Below, in pieces: positions 34,461-41,409 of a DNA stretch of 41,409 bases. The position numbers were made by a program, and so were the translations under genes. The DNA is taken from contig CALVDO010000020.1 of assembly GCA_944326355.1 (NCBI GenBank), positions 1-41,409 of the forward strand, read 5' to 3'. Under the pieces are notes generated by a model. The model searched no databases. It worked only from the letters and a program-made list of their open reading frames with translations, and had not been told where the DNA came from. The number at the start of each line of letters is the position of its first letter. The first letter of the stretch is position 1. This DNA is from an uncultured Bacteroidales bacterium. GTDB taxonomy: Bacteria; Bacteroidota; Bacteroidia; Bacteroidales; UBA932.

Positions 34461-35234
34461 TCACAAAACGTCTCCGCCGCAGGCAGCATCCGGAGCGCCG
34501 GACGCCGCATCCGCTTTTCCTGCGAGAAGGTGAGTCAGCGCCGCCTGTGCACATACGCACCCGAAGACGGCGGGCATATAGGAAATGCTGCCGACCAGAG
34601 ACTTCTTGTTGCGCTCGTCGCACTCCTCTATGGCGGAGCGTATAGGCAGCTCTTCCGAAAAGACCACCTTGAAGCCCTTTCTGATCCCCATACGGCGCAG
34701 CCTTTTACGCACGACAAACGCAAGGGGACAGTTGTACGACTTGGATATGTCGGCGAGTCTCACCTTCGTCGCGTCGAGCTTCGCGCCGGCGCCCATCGAC
34801 GAGACGTGCGGGATGCCGTTCTCCATGCAGTATCTGATCAGCGCCATCTTAGGGGAAAGCGTGTCAATGGCGTCCACGAGATAGTCAATGCGGAAGTTTC
34901 CGAGCACGTCGGCCACCGCGTCGGCCTCAAGATACGACTTGACCGTCACGACGTCGAGGCTCGGATTGATGTCCAGCAGCCTCTCCCTGAGCACGTCACA
35001 CTTCATCCGGCCGACCGTGGAATTCAGGGCGAGAATCTGCCTGTTCCTGTTTGTCACCGACACCTCGTCGCTGTCCATGATCAGAATATGTCCGACTCCG
35101 GCCCTGACTATCATCTCTGCCGCATAGCCGCCGACCCCGCCGACTCCGATGACGGCCACATGCGCCTCCTCAAGCCTTCTGAGCCCATCTTCTCCGGCAA
35201 TCATGCCGGTGCGTTCCTTCCACTCCTGAATCAT
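34461..35234 (-). CDS. tcdA: tRNA threonylcarbamoyladenosine dehydratase
   Basis: A 257-residue E1-like enzyme that cyclises t6A in tRNA. WKERTGMIAGEDGLRRLEEAHVA leads into the nucleotide-binding GVGGVGGYAAEMI. IMDSDEVSVTNRNRQ (adenylation Asp and Arg) and LVDAIDTLSPKMALI follow, and the end has MPAVFGCVCAQAALTHLL. Length and the lack of a rhodanese domain fit TcdA/CsdL rather than ThiF/MoeB. The start is 9 bases after mazG, so they form a pair. The tail is Gly/Ala-rich. Confidence 0.9.
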   Translation of the reverse strand: MIQEWKERTGMIAGEDGLRRLEEAHVAVIGVGGVGGYAAEMIVRAGVGHILIMDSDEVSVTNRNRQILALNSTVGRMKCDVLRERLLDINPSLDVVTVKSYLEADAVADVLGNFRIDYLVDAIDTLSPKMALIRYCMENGIPHVSSMGAGAKLDATKVRLADISKSYNCPLAFVVRKRLRRMGIRKGFKVVFSEELPIRSAIEECDERNKKSLVGSISYMPAVFGCVCAQAALTHLLAGKADAASGAPDAACGGDVL

Positions 35235-35243
35235 CGCCGGCAG

Positions 35244-36062
35244 TTAAAGACCCTTCGACTTCGCCTCATCCCACAGAGCATCCATCTCCGCAAGGGTCAT
35301 GTCCTTGAGGTCACGGCCTTTGCGTATCGTGTGCTCCTCAAGATAGGTGAAACGTCTTCTGAACTTGGCGCAGGTGCGCTCCAAAGCCGTGTCAGGGTTG
35401 AGTCCGTACAGCCTCGCCGCATTGACGATGGCGAAGAGGTAGTCGCCGAGCTCTCCCTCCGCCCTATCACGGGAAGCCTGCCGGGAAGCCTCGTCCTGAG
35501 CCGACTCCATCGCGTCGAGCTCGGCCCTGTACTCATCCAGCTCTTCCCTGACCTTGTCCCACACCTGAGACTTCTCCTCCCAGTCAAAGCCTACTCCTCT
35601 GGCCTTATCCTGCATCCTGTAGGCCTTAAGCAGCGGCGGGAGCGTGTCCGGAACTCCGGAAAGCACGGTCTTGTTGCCCCCCTTCTCCTTAACTTTCAGC
35701 ATCTCCCAATTTTTCATGACCTCGGCGGAATCTGCCACTTCAACCGTCGAAAACACATGAGGATGGCGATAGATGAGCTTATCGCACAGGAGTCCTATCA
35801 CGTCCGCGATGTCGAATTTGCCCTGCTCCTCACCTATCTTCGCATAGAAAAGGACATGCAGAAGCACGTCTCCAAGCTCCTTCGACACGTCGCGGTCATC
35901 CTTTCTGAGGATGGCGTCGCTGAGTTCGTATGCCTCTTCCAGAGTCTGCGGACGGAGCGAGTCTGCGGTCTGCTCCCTGTCCCACGGACATTTCACGCGC
36001 AATTCGTCCAGAATGTCGAGTATCCTGCCGAATGCGGCGAGCTTATCTTCTCTTGTATTCAT
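35244..36062 (-). CDS. mazG: Nucleoside triphosphate pyrophosphohydrolase MazG
   Basis: A 272-residue enzyme with two MazG domains. The first has CPWDREQTADSLRPQTLEEAYELSDAI and KELGDVLLHVLFYAKIGEE; EExxE and the later ExxD bind Mg. The second includes KARGVGFDWEE, EELDEYRAEL, and EGELGDYLFAIVNAARLYGLNP. It removes abnormal NTPs and affects ppGpp in E. coli. I start at ATG 36060-36062 (MNTREDKLAAFGRILD). The frame stays open 46 codons upstream through the promoter, but that part looks non-coding. Confidence 0.94.
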   Translation of the reverse strand: MNTREDKLAAFGRILDILDELRVKCPWDREQTADSLRPQTLEEAYELSDAILRKDDRDVSKELGDVLLHVLFYAKIGEEQGKFDIADVIGLLCDKLIYRHPHVFSTVEVADSAEVMKNWEMLKVKEKGGNKTVLSGVPDTLPPLLKAYRMQDKARGVGFDWEEKSQVWDKVREELDEYRAELDAMESAQDEASRQASRDRAEGELGDYLFAIVNAARLYGLNPDTALERTCAKFRRRFTYLEEHTIRKGRDLKDMTLAEMDALWDEAKSKGL

Positions 36063-36086
36063 CCCAACTGTCGTTAAAAACGCCCG

Positions 36087-36094
36087 CAAAGTTA
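36087..36094 (-). promoter_or_regulatory. Putative -7 box of mazG-tcdA
   Basis: TAACTTTG on the minus strand, 25 bases before the mazG ATG. A TTTG upstream is only 12 bp away, closer than standard. Confidence 0.5.
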
Positions 36095-36178
36095 CAACAT
36101 TCGGGACAAAAAAGTCACCGGAGAAGAAAAACAATCCATTGATACAGGCAAAAAATTTCAGATTTAAACAACAAATAC

Positions 36179-36186
36179 TATATTTG
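36179..36186 (+). promoter_or_regulatory. Putative promoter of the CoA transferase gene
   Basis: TATATTTG on the plus strand, with TTTC (one change from TTTG) 19 bp upstream at 36156-36159. The leader would be about 45 bases. Confidence 0.5.
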
Positions 36187-36239
36187 GCGAACAAATACAA
36201 CCCGAAAAGAAGATAAACCGCATAATTGAAACCAAAGCA

Positions 36240-37547
36240 ATGAGAAAAGAAATCCGTTTCGTTTCGGCAGACGAGGCCGTAACGGCAGTGAAATCAGGAG
36301 ATCACGTGCATCTGAGCAGCGTCGCCAGCGCTCCCGGCATACTGATACAGGCCCTCTGCAGAAGGGGCGAGGCCGGAGAGCTTAAGGACGTCAGGATCCA
36401 CCACCTCCATACGGAGGGTGACGCCCCATACTCCGACCCGAAATTCGACGGGATATTCTTTCATCAGGCGTTCTTCGTGGGATCAAACGTGAGGAAAAGC
36501 GTACAGAACGGCTATTCCGACTACATTCCGGTACTGCTCAGCGAGACCCAGAAGCTCTACCGGTGCGGTGCGCTCAAGTGCGATGTCGCGATGATACAGG
36601 TTTGCCCGCCTGACCGGCACGGCTTCGTTTCGCTCGGGACTTCGGTTGACGCCACTCTTGCGGCGATTGAATGCGCAAAGACGGTCATAGCCGTAGTCAA
36701 CCCTAATGTGCCGAGGGCATGGGGACAGGCGATGATTCCTATGGACATGATAGACATCTTCGTCGAGGACGACACCCCTCTTAAGGAAGCCGTATTCAGC
36801 GAGCCGGACGAGATAGAGACAGCCATAGGCCGCCACTGCGCAGAGCTGATTGAGGACGGGGCCTGCCTGCAGATGGGAATCGGAGCCATACCTAACGCCG
36901 TCCTGGCGCAGCTCGGGGGACACAAGGATCTGGGCATACACACCGAGATGTTTGCAGACGGCGTGCTGTCTCTTGTGGAAAAGGGAGTGATCAACGGTTC
37001 ACGCAAAGGCATCGACCGGGGAAAGATGGTGTCGACCTTCCTCATGGGCTCGAAGAGATGCTATGACTTCATCGACGACAATCCGATGGTGGCCATGATG
37101 GACGTCGGCTACACCAACGACCCTTATGTCATCGCCCGGAATCCGAAGACGACTGCCATCAATTCCGCCCTGCAGGTTGACCTCACCGGGCAGGTATGCG
37201 CAGACTCGCTAGGGACAAAATTCTACTCAGGCACCGGAGGACAGGTGGACTTCGTCTACGGCGCATCGCTCTCGCAGGGAGGGAAAGCCATAATAGCAAT
37301 GCCGTCCTGCACGAAAAAGGGAGAAAGCAAAATAGCGCCTACACTGCTTCAGGGAGCGGGAGTGGTTACCTCAAGAGCACACATCCACTGGTTCGTGACT
37401 GAGTACGGAGCCGTAGACCTCTACGGGAAATCGCTTCAGGAGAGGGCCAAGCTCGTGATCAGCGTGGCACATCCGGCTCACAGGGAGGCACTCGAGCGGG
37501 CTGCCTTCGAACGCTTCGGGCCGCACTACGGACATTTCTCCATCTGA
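36240..37547 (+). CDS. Acyl-CoA:acetate CoA-transferase / acetyl-CoA hydrolase family
   Basis: A 435-residue cytoplasmic enzyme of CoA-transferase family I. The N-terminal half has GDHVHLSSVASAPG and VDATLAAIECAKTVIAVVNPN. The C-terminal half has QMGIGAIPNAVLAQL, catalytic Glu236 in GIHTEMFADG, SGTGGQVDFVYGA, and TEYGAVDLYGKSLQERAK. Closest types are 4-hydroxybutyrate and butyryl/succinyl-CoA:acetate transferases, which would serve fermentative short-chain acid formation. The exact acid cannot be told from sequence. It is a single-gene unit between a promoter and a hairpin. Confidence 0.88.
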   Translation: MRKEIRFVSADEAVTAVKSGDHVHLSSVASAPGILIQALCRRGEAGELKDVRIHHLHTEGDAPYSDPKFDGIFFHQAFFVGSNVRKSVQNGYSDYIPVLLSETQKLYRCGALKCDVAMIQVCPPDRHGFVSLGTSVDATLAAIECAKTVIAVVNPNVPRAWGQAMIPMDMIDIFVEDDTPLKEAVFSEPDEIETAIGRHCAELIEDGACLQMGIGAIPNAVLAQLGGHKDLGIHTEMFADGVLSLVEKGVINGSRKGIDRGKMVSTFLMGSKRCYDFIDDNPMVAMMDVGYTNDPYVIARNPKTTAINSALQVDLTGQVCADSLGTKFYSGTGGQVDFVYGASLSQGGKAIIAMPSCTKKGESKIAPTLLQGAGVVTSRAHIHWFVTEYGAVDLYGKSLQERAKLVISVAHPAHREALERAAFERFGPHYGHFSI

Positions 37548-37586
37548 CGCATATAATGTCCGGATAACCGGATAAAAAGGGAACAC

Positions 37587-37625
37587 ATGACCCCCGCATC
37601 CTACCATCTGCGATGCGGGGGTCAT
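37587..37625. terminator. Strong hairpin between the CoA transferase gene and ybaK
   Basis: A perfect 14-bp stem (ATGACCCCCGCATC with GATGCGGGGGTCAT) with an 11-base loop begins one base from the ybaK stop. Neither side has an ideal T run (CTTATTCC on plus; GTGTTCCCTTTTT on minus), but the placement between convergent ends suggests a shared terminator. A small TCCGG-ATAA-CCGGA hairpin lies at 37559-37572. Confidence 0.7.
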
Positions 37626-37626
37626 C

Positions 37627-38118
37627 TTATTCCTTTATCAGATCTGCGACAGAGGCGCCGACATAACCGATAAGGTCCGCAGGCGAAATCTTGAGCTGAA
37701 GTCCCCGTACTCCTGCGCTCACATAGATGAACGGGAAAGTGACGGCAGTGGAATGGAAATAGGTCGGAAACGGCTTCTTCATCCCTACCGGGGAACAGCC
37801 TCCCCTCACATAGCCGGTCACTGGCAGCAGCTCCTTCATGGGTATCAGGTCACACTTCTTGTTGCCTGACACCTTTGCTGCCGCCTTGAGATCGACCTCG
37901 GTATCGCCCGGAACGACACAGACGAAATGTCCTGTCCTGTCGCCCGACAGAACGAGCGTCTTGAACACTGTCTCAACCGGTTCTCCGAGCTGGGCCGCGA
38001 CATGCCCCGCCGCCAGATCATTCTCATCGACCTGATACGGAATCAGCTCGTAGGCTATACCTGCCTTGTCCAGCAGTCTGGCGGCATTGGTCTTCTCTAT
38101 TTTTTCCTTCTTTCCCAT
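37627..38118 (-). CDS. ybaK: Cys-tRNA(Pro)/Cys-tRNA(Cys) deacylase YbaK
   Basis: A 163-residue editing protein that clears mischarged tRNA. Motifs are the helix at AARLLDKAGIAYELIPY, TVFKTLVLSGDRTGHFVCVVPGDTEVDLKAAAK with the catalytic Lys region, and TGYVRGGCSPVGMKK, the Gly-rich YbaK loop. I start at ATG 38116-38118 (MGKKEKIEK); eight further in-frame codons lie upstream from another ATG. It stands downstream of the DUF4861 gene. Confidence 0.92.
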   Translation of the reverse strand: MGKKEKIEKTNAARLLDKAGIAYELIPYQVDENDLAAGHVAAQLGEPVETVFKTLVLSGDRTGHFVCVVPGDTEVDLKAAAKVSGNKKCDLIPMKELLPVTGYVRGGCSPVGMKKPFPTYFHSTAVTFPFIYVSAGVRGLQLKISPADLIGYVGASVADLIKE

Positions 38119-38183
38119 AAACTTTCGGCAACAGAAAATCAAAAGGCGGAGACAGCATCCCGGGAAACGGCAGAAAGCGCTCC

Positions 38184-39047
38184 CTAACGTATCATATAGG
38201 CCTCGAAGCGCCTAAAGGTGTTGAGTTCAGCCTCCTTGGTGGAAGCAGCCACTATCTCGGTACGGATCTTTGACGCCGGCTTGGATATGATGCGCACCAT
38301 GTCGGACGTCTTCTCCGGAGGGAGGAAATCGGACTTGCCGAAGAACATGCCGGCGCCGACAGGAGACGGATCAGTCGAGACATCCGCAGGATGCACGCCC
38401 CACACGCAGATGTAGTCCTCCCCGTATTTCACGGCCGCACCCTCATGATAATTGACACCTGTGAGAAACATGACCTTCCTTCCGGAAAGCTCTTCAGCAG
38501 TCACTGTCGCGTTCCTTGTCTTCGACGAGACCTCAACACGGATCTTGACGTCCACCGTGTCCCCGTCATAAGGCACTCCGTAGGATATCATCTCCGCAAA
38601 ACAGCCCTTTTTAGTGTCCCCGACCCTCGCCAGACGTCCCTTCGTCGCCTTCAGCTTCACTTCCTTCTCTCCGTCCCAGAGGGCAATTCCACCGAGGCCT
38701 ACGGTGCCGCCGACCATGTATTCGTCACACCCGAGCCCATACTTTTCCTGCTGCTCCTCAGTCGGATACCAGCCGTATTTCTCAAGCTCCAGACCACGAC
38801 CTGTCTTAGAGTAGACGTCAATCGCCCCGCTGTCATTGAAATATATCCGAAGAGCCATATAGACATTCTCCACGGCAGGGCCATGATGCCCGACAGTCTT
38901 GTATTCATTACCCGACTTCGAATATATCTCAGCGACCTGTTTCCCGTCAGACTTCAGAAACAGGCTTTTGGCCGTCTGCGCGTCAAGAGAGACGCCGGCA
39001 AGCAGCATGGTCATCGTCATGACTGCGACAAAAACATTCCGTACCAT
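38184..39047 (-). CDS. DUF4861 domain protein, secreted
   Basis: A 287-residue protein with a signal peptide (MVRNVFVAVMTMTMLLAGVSLDAQ). The DUF4861 core shows HHGPAVENVYMALRIYFNDSGAIDVYSK, GWYPTEEQQEKYGLGCDEYMVG, VGLGGIALWDGEKEV and FLTGVNYHEGAAVKYG. The family is found mostly in Bacteroidota and often near polysaccharide-degrading enzymes, but no such genes are nearby here and its function is not known. I start at ATG 39045-39047; the TTG two codons earlier is less likely. It begins 19 bases after the rsmD stop. Confidence 0.82.
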   Translation of the reverse strand: MVRNVFVAVMTMTMLLAGVSLDAQTAKSLFLKSDGKQVAEIYSKSGNEYKTVGHHGPAVENVYMALRIYFNDSGAIDVYSKTGRGLELEKYGWYPTEEQQEKYGLGCDEYMVGGTVGLGGIALWDGEKEVKLKATKGRLARVGDTKKGCFAEMISYGVPYDGDTVDVKIRVEVSSKTRNATVTAEELSGRKVMFLTGVNYHEGAAVKYGEDYICVWGVHPADVSTDPSPVGAGMFFGKSDFLPPEKTSDMVRIISKPASKIRTEIVAASTKEAELNTFRRFEAYMIR

Positions 39048-39066
39048 CTCCAATATCTTCTGTCAT

Positions 39067-39696
39067 TCAACATAAATCCGATGTCATATCATCCGATCCC
39101 GCATCGTCAGCCGCCCGGACATCCGAAGTGATATGAGACTGTTCTCCCGACTCCTCCCGCCGCGCACCGAGGAAAAACGAAAAATGCACATTGCCGTATT
39201 TCCTCTCCTTCACAAAACGCGGATGGTCCGAGAACGAGTGCTCTGCGGGGTGTTCAAGAATGAAATAGCCGTCCTCCACGACGAGCCCTGCCCCGAGAAC
39301 ACGGTCAGGCAGAGTATCAAGACCTTCCATGGCATAAGGCGGGTCGGCGAATACGATGTCATAGCTCCTTGTGCAGATCCGTATGAAGTCAAACACGTTG
39401 TGCCGGACCACAGATACTCCGGACAGCCCGAGAGCGGCCGCCTGACTTCTTATGAATGATGCGTTGGCCGGAGCCATCTCCACACAGCACACCTCAGAAG
39501 CACCTCTGGAGGCAAATTCAAATGAAATCGCCCCAGTGCCCCCGAACAGGTCGAGGACGGTGATGCCCTCAAGCTCGTATTCGTTGCCGAGAACATTGAA
39601 CAGCCCCTCACGCGCGAAATCGGTGGTCGGTCTCGCCTTATAGCCGGGCGGAGGGCTTATGGTCCGCCCCTTGAGTCTTCCTCCTATTATCCTCAT
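39067..39696 (-). CDS. rsmD: 16S rRNA m2G966 methyltransferase
   Basis: A 209-residue methyltransferase. MRIIGGRLKGRTISPPPG and RPTTDFAREGLFNVL are the RsmD start. LDLFGGTGAISFEFASRGA binds SAM, and FADPPYAME carries the DPPY catalytic motif for N2-guanine methylation. The last 30 residues are Ser/Asp-rich and extend beyond the fold. It begins 2 bases after the DUF3822 gene, so the two are surely cotranscribed. Confidence 0.94.
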   Translation of the reverse strand: MRIIGGRLKGRTISPPPGYKARPTTDFAREGLFNVLGNEYELEGITVLDLFGGTGAISFEFASRGASEVCCVEMAPANASFIRSQAAALGLSGVSVVRHNVFDFIRICTRSYDIVFADPPYAMEGLDTLPDRVLGAGLVVEDGYFILEHPAEHSFSDHPRFVKERKYGNVHFSFFLGARREESGEQSHITSDVRAADDAGSDDMTSDLC

Positions 39697-39698
39697 GG

Positions 39699-40376
39699 TC
39701 AGATCTGCACGACATCCTTGAAATACCTGTACAGAGAGAGTTCCTGCTCATGGTCGAGCGGCGTGCGGAAATATATCGGGGAAATCTCCGGATTGAGCTG
39801 GAGCCTCTTCAGCACATGGAAGATGAAATATTCGGCGGTCGTGAAATCGGCCGCCTCAAAAGTATTGCAGAGCTGCAGCGTCCTTCCCTGGGAGACGACC
39901 AGATGGAGGCGTCCGTCGGCGTATGACGCCACTATCCTGTTATAGTCAGGAATCGTCTCCAGCGCCTTCAGCATGAAGTGGAGCTCGGGAAGCACGCGCG
40001 CCCTTTTCCCGTCGGAAGTCAGAACGGTGTCCGCGATGACCTTTGAGAGGGTCTCCCCGATGCTGCGCGAAAACACCATCACTCCCCCGCAGAACGGCTC
40101 CTCGATATGCTCGACGATGTCATCCTCCCCGATTTCCACCACGCCGGCAAGCAGCTCGCGTGCCGCAGGGGGATCGAAGAAATGAGCCGGAACAAGAGTA
40201 CACTTCGGCGTAAACAGGGATATCTCGACAGTGCCGTATCTGGACTGAAGCTCCTTGGCTGTGAAGATATGGTCGGGGCTCAGCCACCCGGAACTCCGCG
40301 TCCGGTCATCGGACTCTATCTTAAAAGAATATCCACTCAAGCAGACTTGAATGGATATCCTACCTTTATCTGTCAT
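39699..40376 (-). CDS. DUF3822 family protein
   Basis: A 225-residue cytoplasmic protein. The start ISIQVCLSGYSFKI, the middle VEISLFTPKCTLVPAHFFDP, YADGRLHLVVSQGRTLQLCNTF, and the end STPIYFRTPLDHEQEL-like stretch (written here in family style; the window has SPIYFRTPLDHEQEL) match DUF3822. The family is restricted to Bacteroidota, has an actin-like ATPase-type fold by inference, and is usually next to rsmD, as here. Function unknown. Confidence 0.82.
   Translation of the reverse strand: MTDKGRISIQVCLSGYSFKIESDDRTRSSGWLSPDHIFTAKELQSRYGTVEISLFTPKCTLVPAHFFDPPAARELLAGVVEIGEDDIVEHIEEPFCGGVMVFSRSIGETLSKVIADTVLTSDGKRARVLPELHFMLKALETIPDYNRIVASYADGRLHLVVSQGRTLQLCNTFEAADFTTAEYFIFHVLKRLQLNPEISPIYFRTPLDHEQELSLYRYFKDVVQI
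40329..40358 (-). repeat. Inverted repeat inside the 5' end of the DUF3822 gene
   Basis: A 13-bp stem with one G-U pair (ATATCCATTCAAG with CTTGAGTGGATAT) and a TCTG loop lies at codons 7-16. On the minus strand it is followed by TCTTTTAAG. Such a perfect hairpin is unusual inside a coding sequence and could attenuate transcription or slow initiation. Confidence 0.6.
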
Positions 40377-40406
40377 ATCGTCAGCCGGTCACGACAGGAA
40401 ACGGGA

Positions 40407-41099
40407 CTACTCCCAGTTTCCGGCGTTGTTGTTCGGCGCGTCGATACTTCCGACCTTCAGACCAGGAAAACGGCCCGTATCTTCCCTTTCGGCGTTGAGA
40501 TTGATGATGAGCTGCCTGTCAAGACCCTTGAGAAGAGACTTGTAGCCCATGCTCGCCTCGAAGAGAGGCACCTTCACTCCGGAAACAGTCTTCACTGCCG
40601 AAGCCATATATATGGAATCACCGCCGCTGAACGGAATGATTGCCAGTGAATCAATGTTGAAGTCCTGCCTGTCGAGGAACATGGCCTGTCTCACGAGAGT
40701 GTCACGCTCAATCTGGAACACCAGCTGGTGGTCTCCTCCGACATACATCTCATACATCTGCTGAGGAGTGATCCTCGGATTTCTCTTCTTGACCTGCTCA
40801 GTGTGAACTACCGCGAGGGAGTCATCCATTGAGCCGACCTGCATCACGAGCTTGATCTTGCCGTTGTTGTAGAAGTCCTTGAGGGAGTCGATGGTCGGAG
40901 AGAAACGTCCGTACTGGCTCTTGAAAGCGACCTGAAGGTCACGGATGTCCTTGAGACGCTGAATTCCGACCGCCTCTCTGGCAGCCTTGTCGTTGTTGAA
41001 GTTCACCGGCTCCATGATGCTCTGCACAATGGCATAGGCCAATCCGATGATGACTACGGGAAAGATCAAATAGACGAGTAGCTTCTTAAGTACTTTCAT
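40407..41099 (-). CDS. Single-pass membrane protein of unknown function
   Basis: A 230-residue protein with one N-terminal membrane segment (LLVYLIFPVVIIGLAYAIVQ). A periplasmic part starts with IQRLKDIRDLQVAFKSQYGRFSPTIDSLKDFYNNGK, resembling the pilin-like pattern of assessing short helices after a membrane anchor. No enzyme motif is seen, and no family is named with confidence; similar proteins occur in Bacteroidales. I start at ATG 41097-41099 because the 22 codons before it overlap the promoter. It is the first gene of the run leading to DUF3822, rsmD, DUF4861 and ybaK. Confidence 0.7.
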   Translation of the reverse strand: MKVLKKLLVYLIFPVVIIGLAYAIVQSIMEPVNFNNDKAAREAVGIQRLKDIRDLQVAFKSQYGRFSPTIDSLKDFYNNGKIKLVMQVGSMDDSLAVVHTEQVKKRNPRITPQQMYEMYVGGDHQLVFQIERDTLVRQAMFLDRQDFNIDSLAIIPFSGGDSIYMASAVKTVSGVKVPLFEASMGYKSLLKGLDRQLIINLNAEREDTGRFPGLKVGSIDAPNNNAGNWE

Positions 41100-41134
41100 T
41101 GTATGATTGATTTTTTGTTTATCCAAATCCCGGA

Positions 41135-41165
41135 CAAAGTTAAAAATTTGATTTATGATATGCAA
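41135..41165 (-). promoter_or_regulatory. Promoter of the unknown membrane protein gene
   Basis: TTG (41165-41163), 20 bp, then TAACTTTG (41142-41135) on the minus strand, a good consensus match. The leader is about 30 bases. Confidence 0.65.
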
Positions 41166-41409
41166 TATAATTTGTAATTTTGCGTCTGGAAGTTACGAAA
41201 AGAGTGTAATTCATTGGAAATGAGCGTAGGTTAATTGCTCATGATAGTAATAGGTTACGATTTAGTTAGTTATCTACTGCATCATCTTTCTGCGCGTTGC
41301 GTAACCTTCAAAGAACTCTTCATATGCAAAAGTCACTACTGTCCCGTTTAAACTAACTCAAACTGAATAAGTTAGGATATTCATCAGAAGAAACGGAATT
41401 TTGGTTTTT
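41166..41409. other. AT-rich stretch without a convincing gene
   Basis: No supported gene lies between 41100 and the window edge (310 bp). The stretch is clearly richer in A and T than its neighbours. It holds two inverted repeats: ATGAGC/GCTCAT (41220-41225, 41237-41242) and AGGTTACG/CGTAACCT (41252-41259, 41300-41307). A 36-codon frame at 41241-41351 has no recognisable features. It may be a long leader or non-coding RNA, or the edge of a mobile element beyond the window. Confidence 0.4.
41175..41182 (+). promoter_or_regulatory. Putative -7 box facing the right edge
   Basis: TAATTTTG on the plus strand fits TAnnTTTG. TTTG at 41147-41150 is 24 bp upstream, longer than usual. It could start a transcript running out of the window. 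Confidence 0.35.

Noticed and set aside
34431..36077. 548-codon plus-strand frame opposite tcdA and mazG
   Set aside because: It is the antisense shadow of two clearly recognised genes. Its translation shows no domain, and it is rich in Arg, His and Leu, as GC-rich antisense frames are.
41241..41351. 36-codon frame in the AT-rich right flank
   Set aside because: No promoter-start relationship, family resemblance or coding-like composition supports it.

Overview
The window looks like chromosomal DNA from a Bacteroidales-type bacterium (phylum Bacteroidota) of moderate GC content. Three things point there. The leaders carry the Bacteroidota promoter pattern (TTG or TTTG, 19-20 bp, TAnnTTTG) and few clear Shine-Dalgarno sequences. 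Several genes belong to families typical of the phylum (DUF3822, DUF4293, DUF4861, TonB_C fusions, paired YitT proteins, membrane-anchored AraC and LytTR regulators). Gene order such as DUF3822-rsmD and leuS-yitT-yitT also fits. I cannot name a genus. No tRNA, rRNA, CRISPR array, phage or complete insertion sequence was seen.

Layout. 1-160: a possible gene end and a rho-independent terminator. 160-4212, minus: ettA followed by a lipoprotein alpha/beta hydrolase, with a separate membrane AraC-type regulator upstream. 4406-11038, minus: SPOR lipoprotein, secreted M28-like/TonB_C protein, leuS and two coupled YitT membrane proteins. 11121-13378, plus: capA-like gene and phoH. 13475-17393, minus: gyrA and a TPR protein. 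17480-23014, plus: a Clp AAA+ unfoldase, a phosphoglycolate phosphatase-like HAD protein, an AI-2E-family transporter and a secreted esterase, with a possible small antisense gene at the clp end. 23047-23952, minus: nucleoside phosphorylase. 24054-24491, plus: DUF4293 protein. 24532-25494, minus: membrane LytTR regulator, divergent from the plus-strand fatty-acid cluster fabH-fabK-fabF-fabZ (25698-29452). 29528-36062, minus: mazG and tcdA, then GNAT-like protein, prfA, queuosine-precursor transporter, queC, queF and a hotdog thioesterase. 36240-37547, plus: acyl-CoA:acetate-type CoA transferase. 37627-41099, minus: membrane protein of unknown function, DUF3822, rsmD, DUF4861, ybaK. 41100-41409: AT-rich, no convincing gene.

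Main points of interest. (1) The 200 bp between the LytTR regulator and fabH hold an array of TCGCCACAA repeats spaced 20-21 bp. It overlaps the regulator's own promoter and lies just upstream of the fab promoter, which lacks a good -33 element. This suggests a membrane-embedded LytTR switch for fatty-acid synthesis. (2) The leader of the queuosine-precursor transporter can fold into a compact H-type pseudoknot with an A-rich third loop, the topology of a preQ1-I riboswitch, though its sequence does not match the consensus closely. (3) A secreted M28 peptidase-like protein has lost most zinc ligands and is fused to a TonB C-terminal domain. (4) GyrA has Leu and Glu at the positions equal to E. 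coli Ser83 and Asp87. (5) The Clp unfoldase lacks the middle coiled-coil domain of ClpC/ClpB but keeps a ClpP-type LGF loop.

All assignments come from reading motifs and gene context. No database search or folding program was run.
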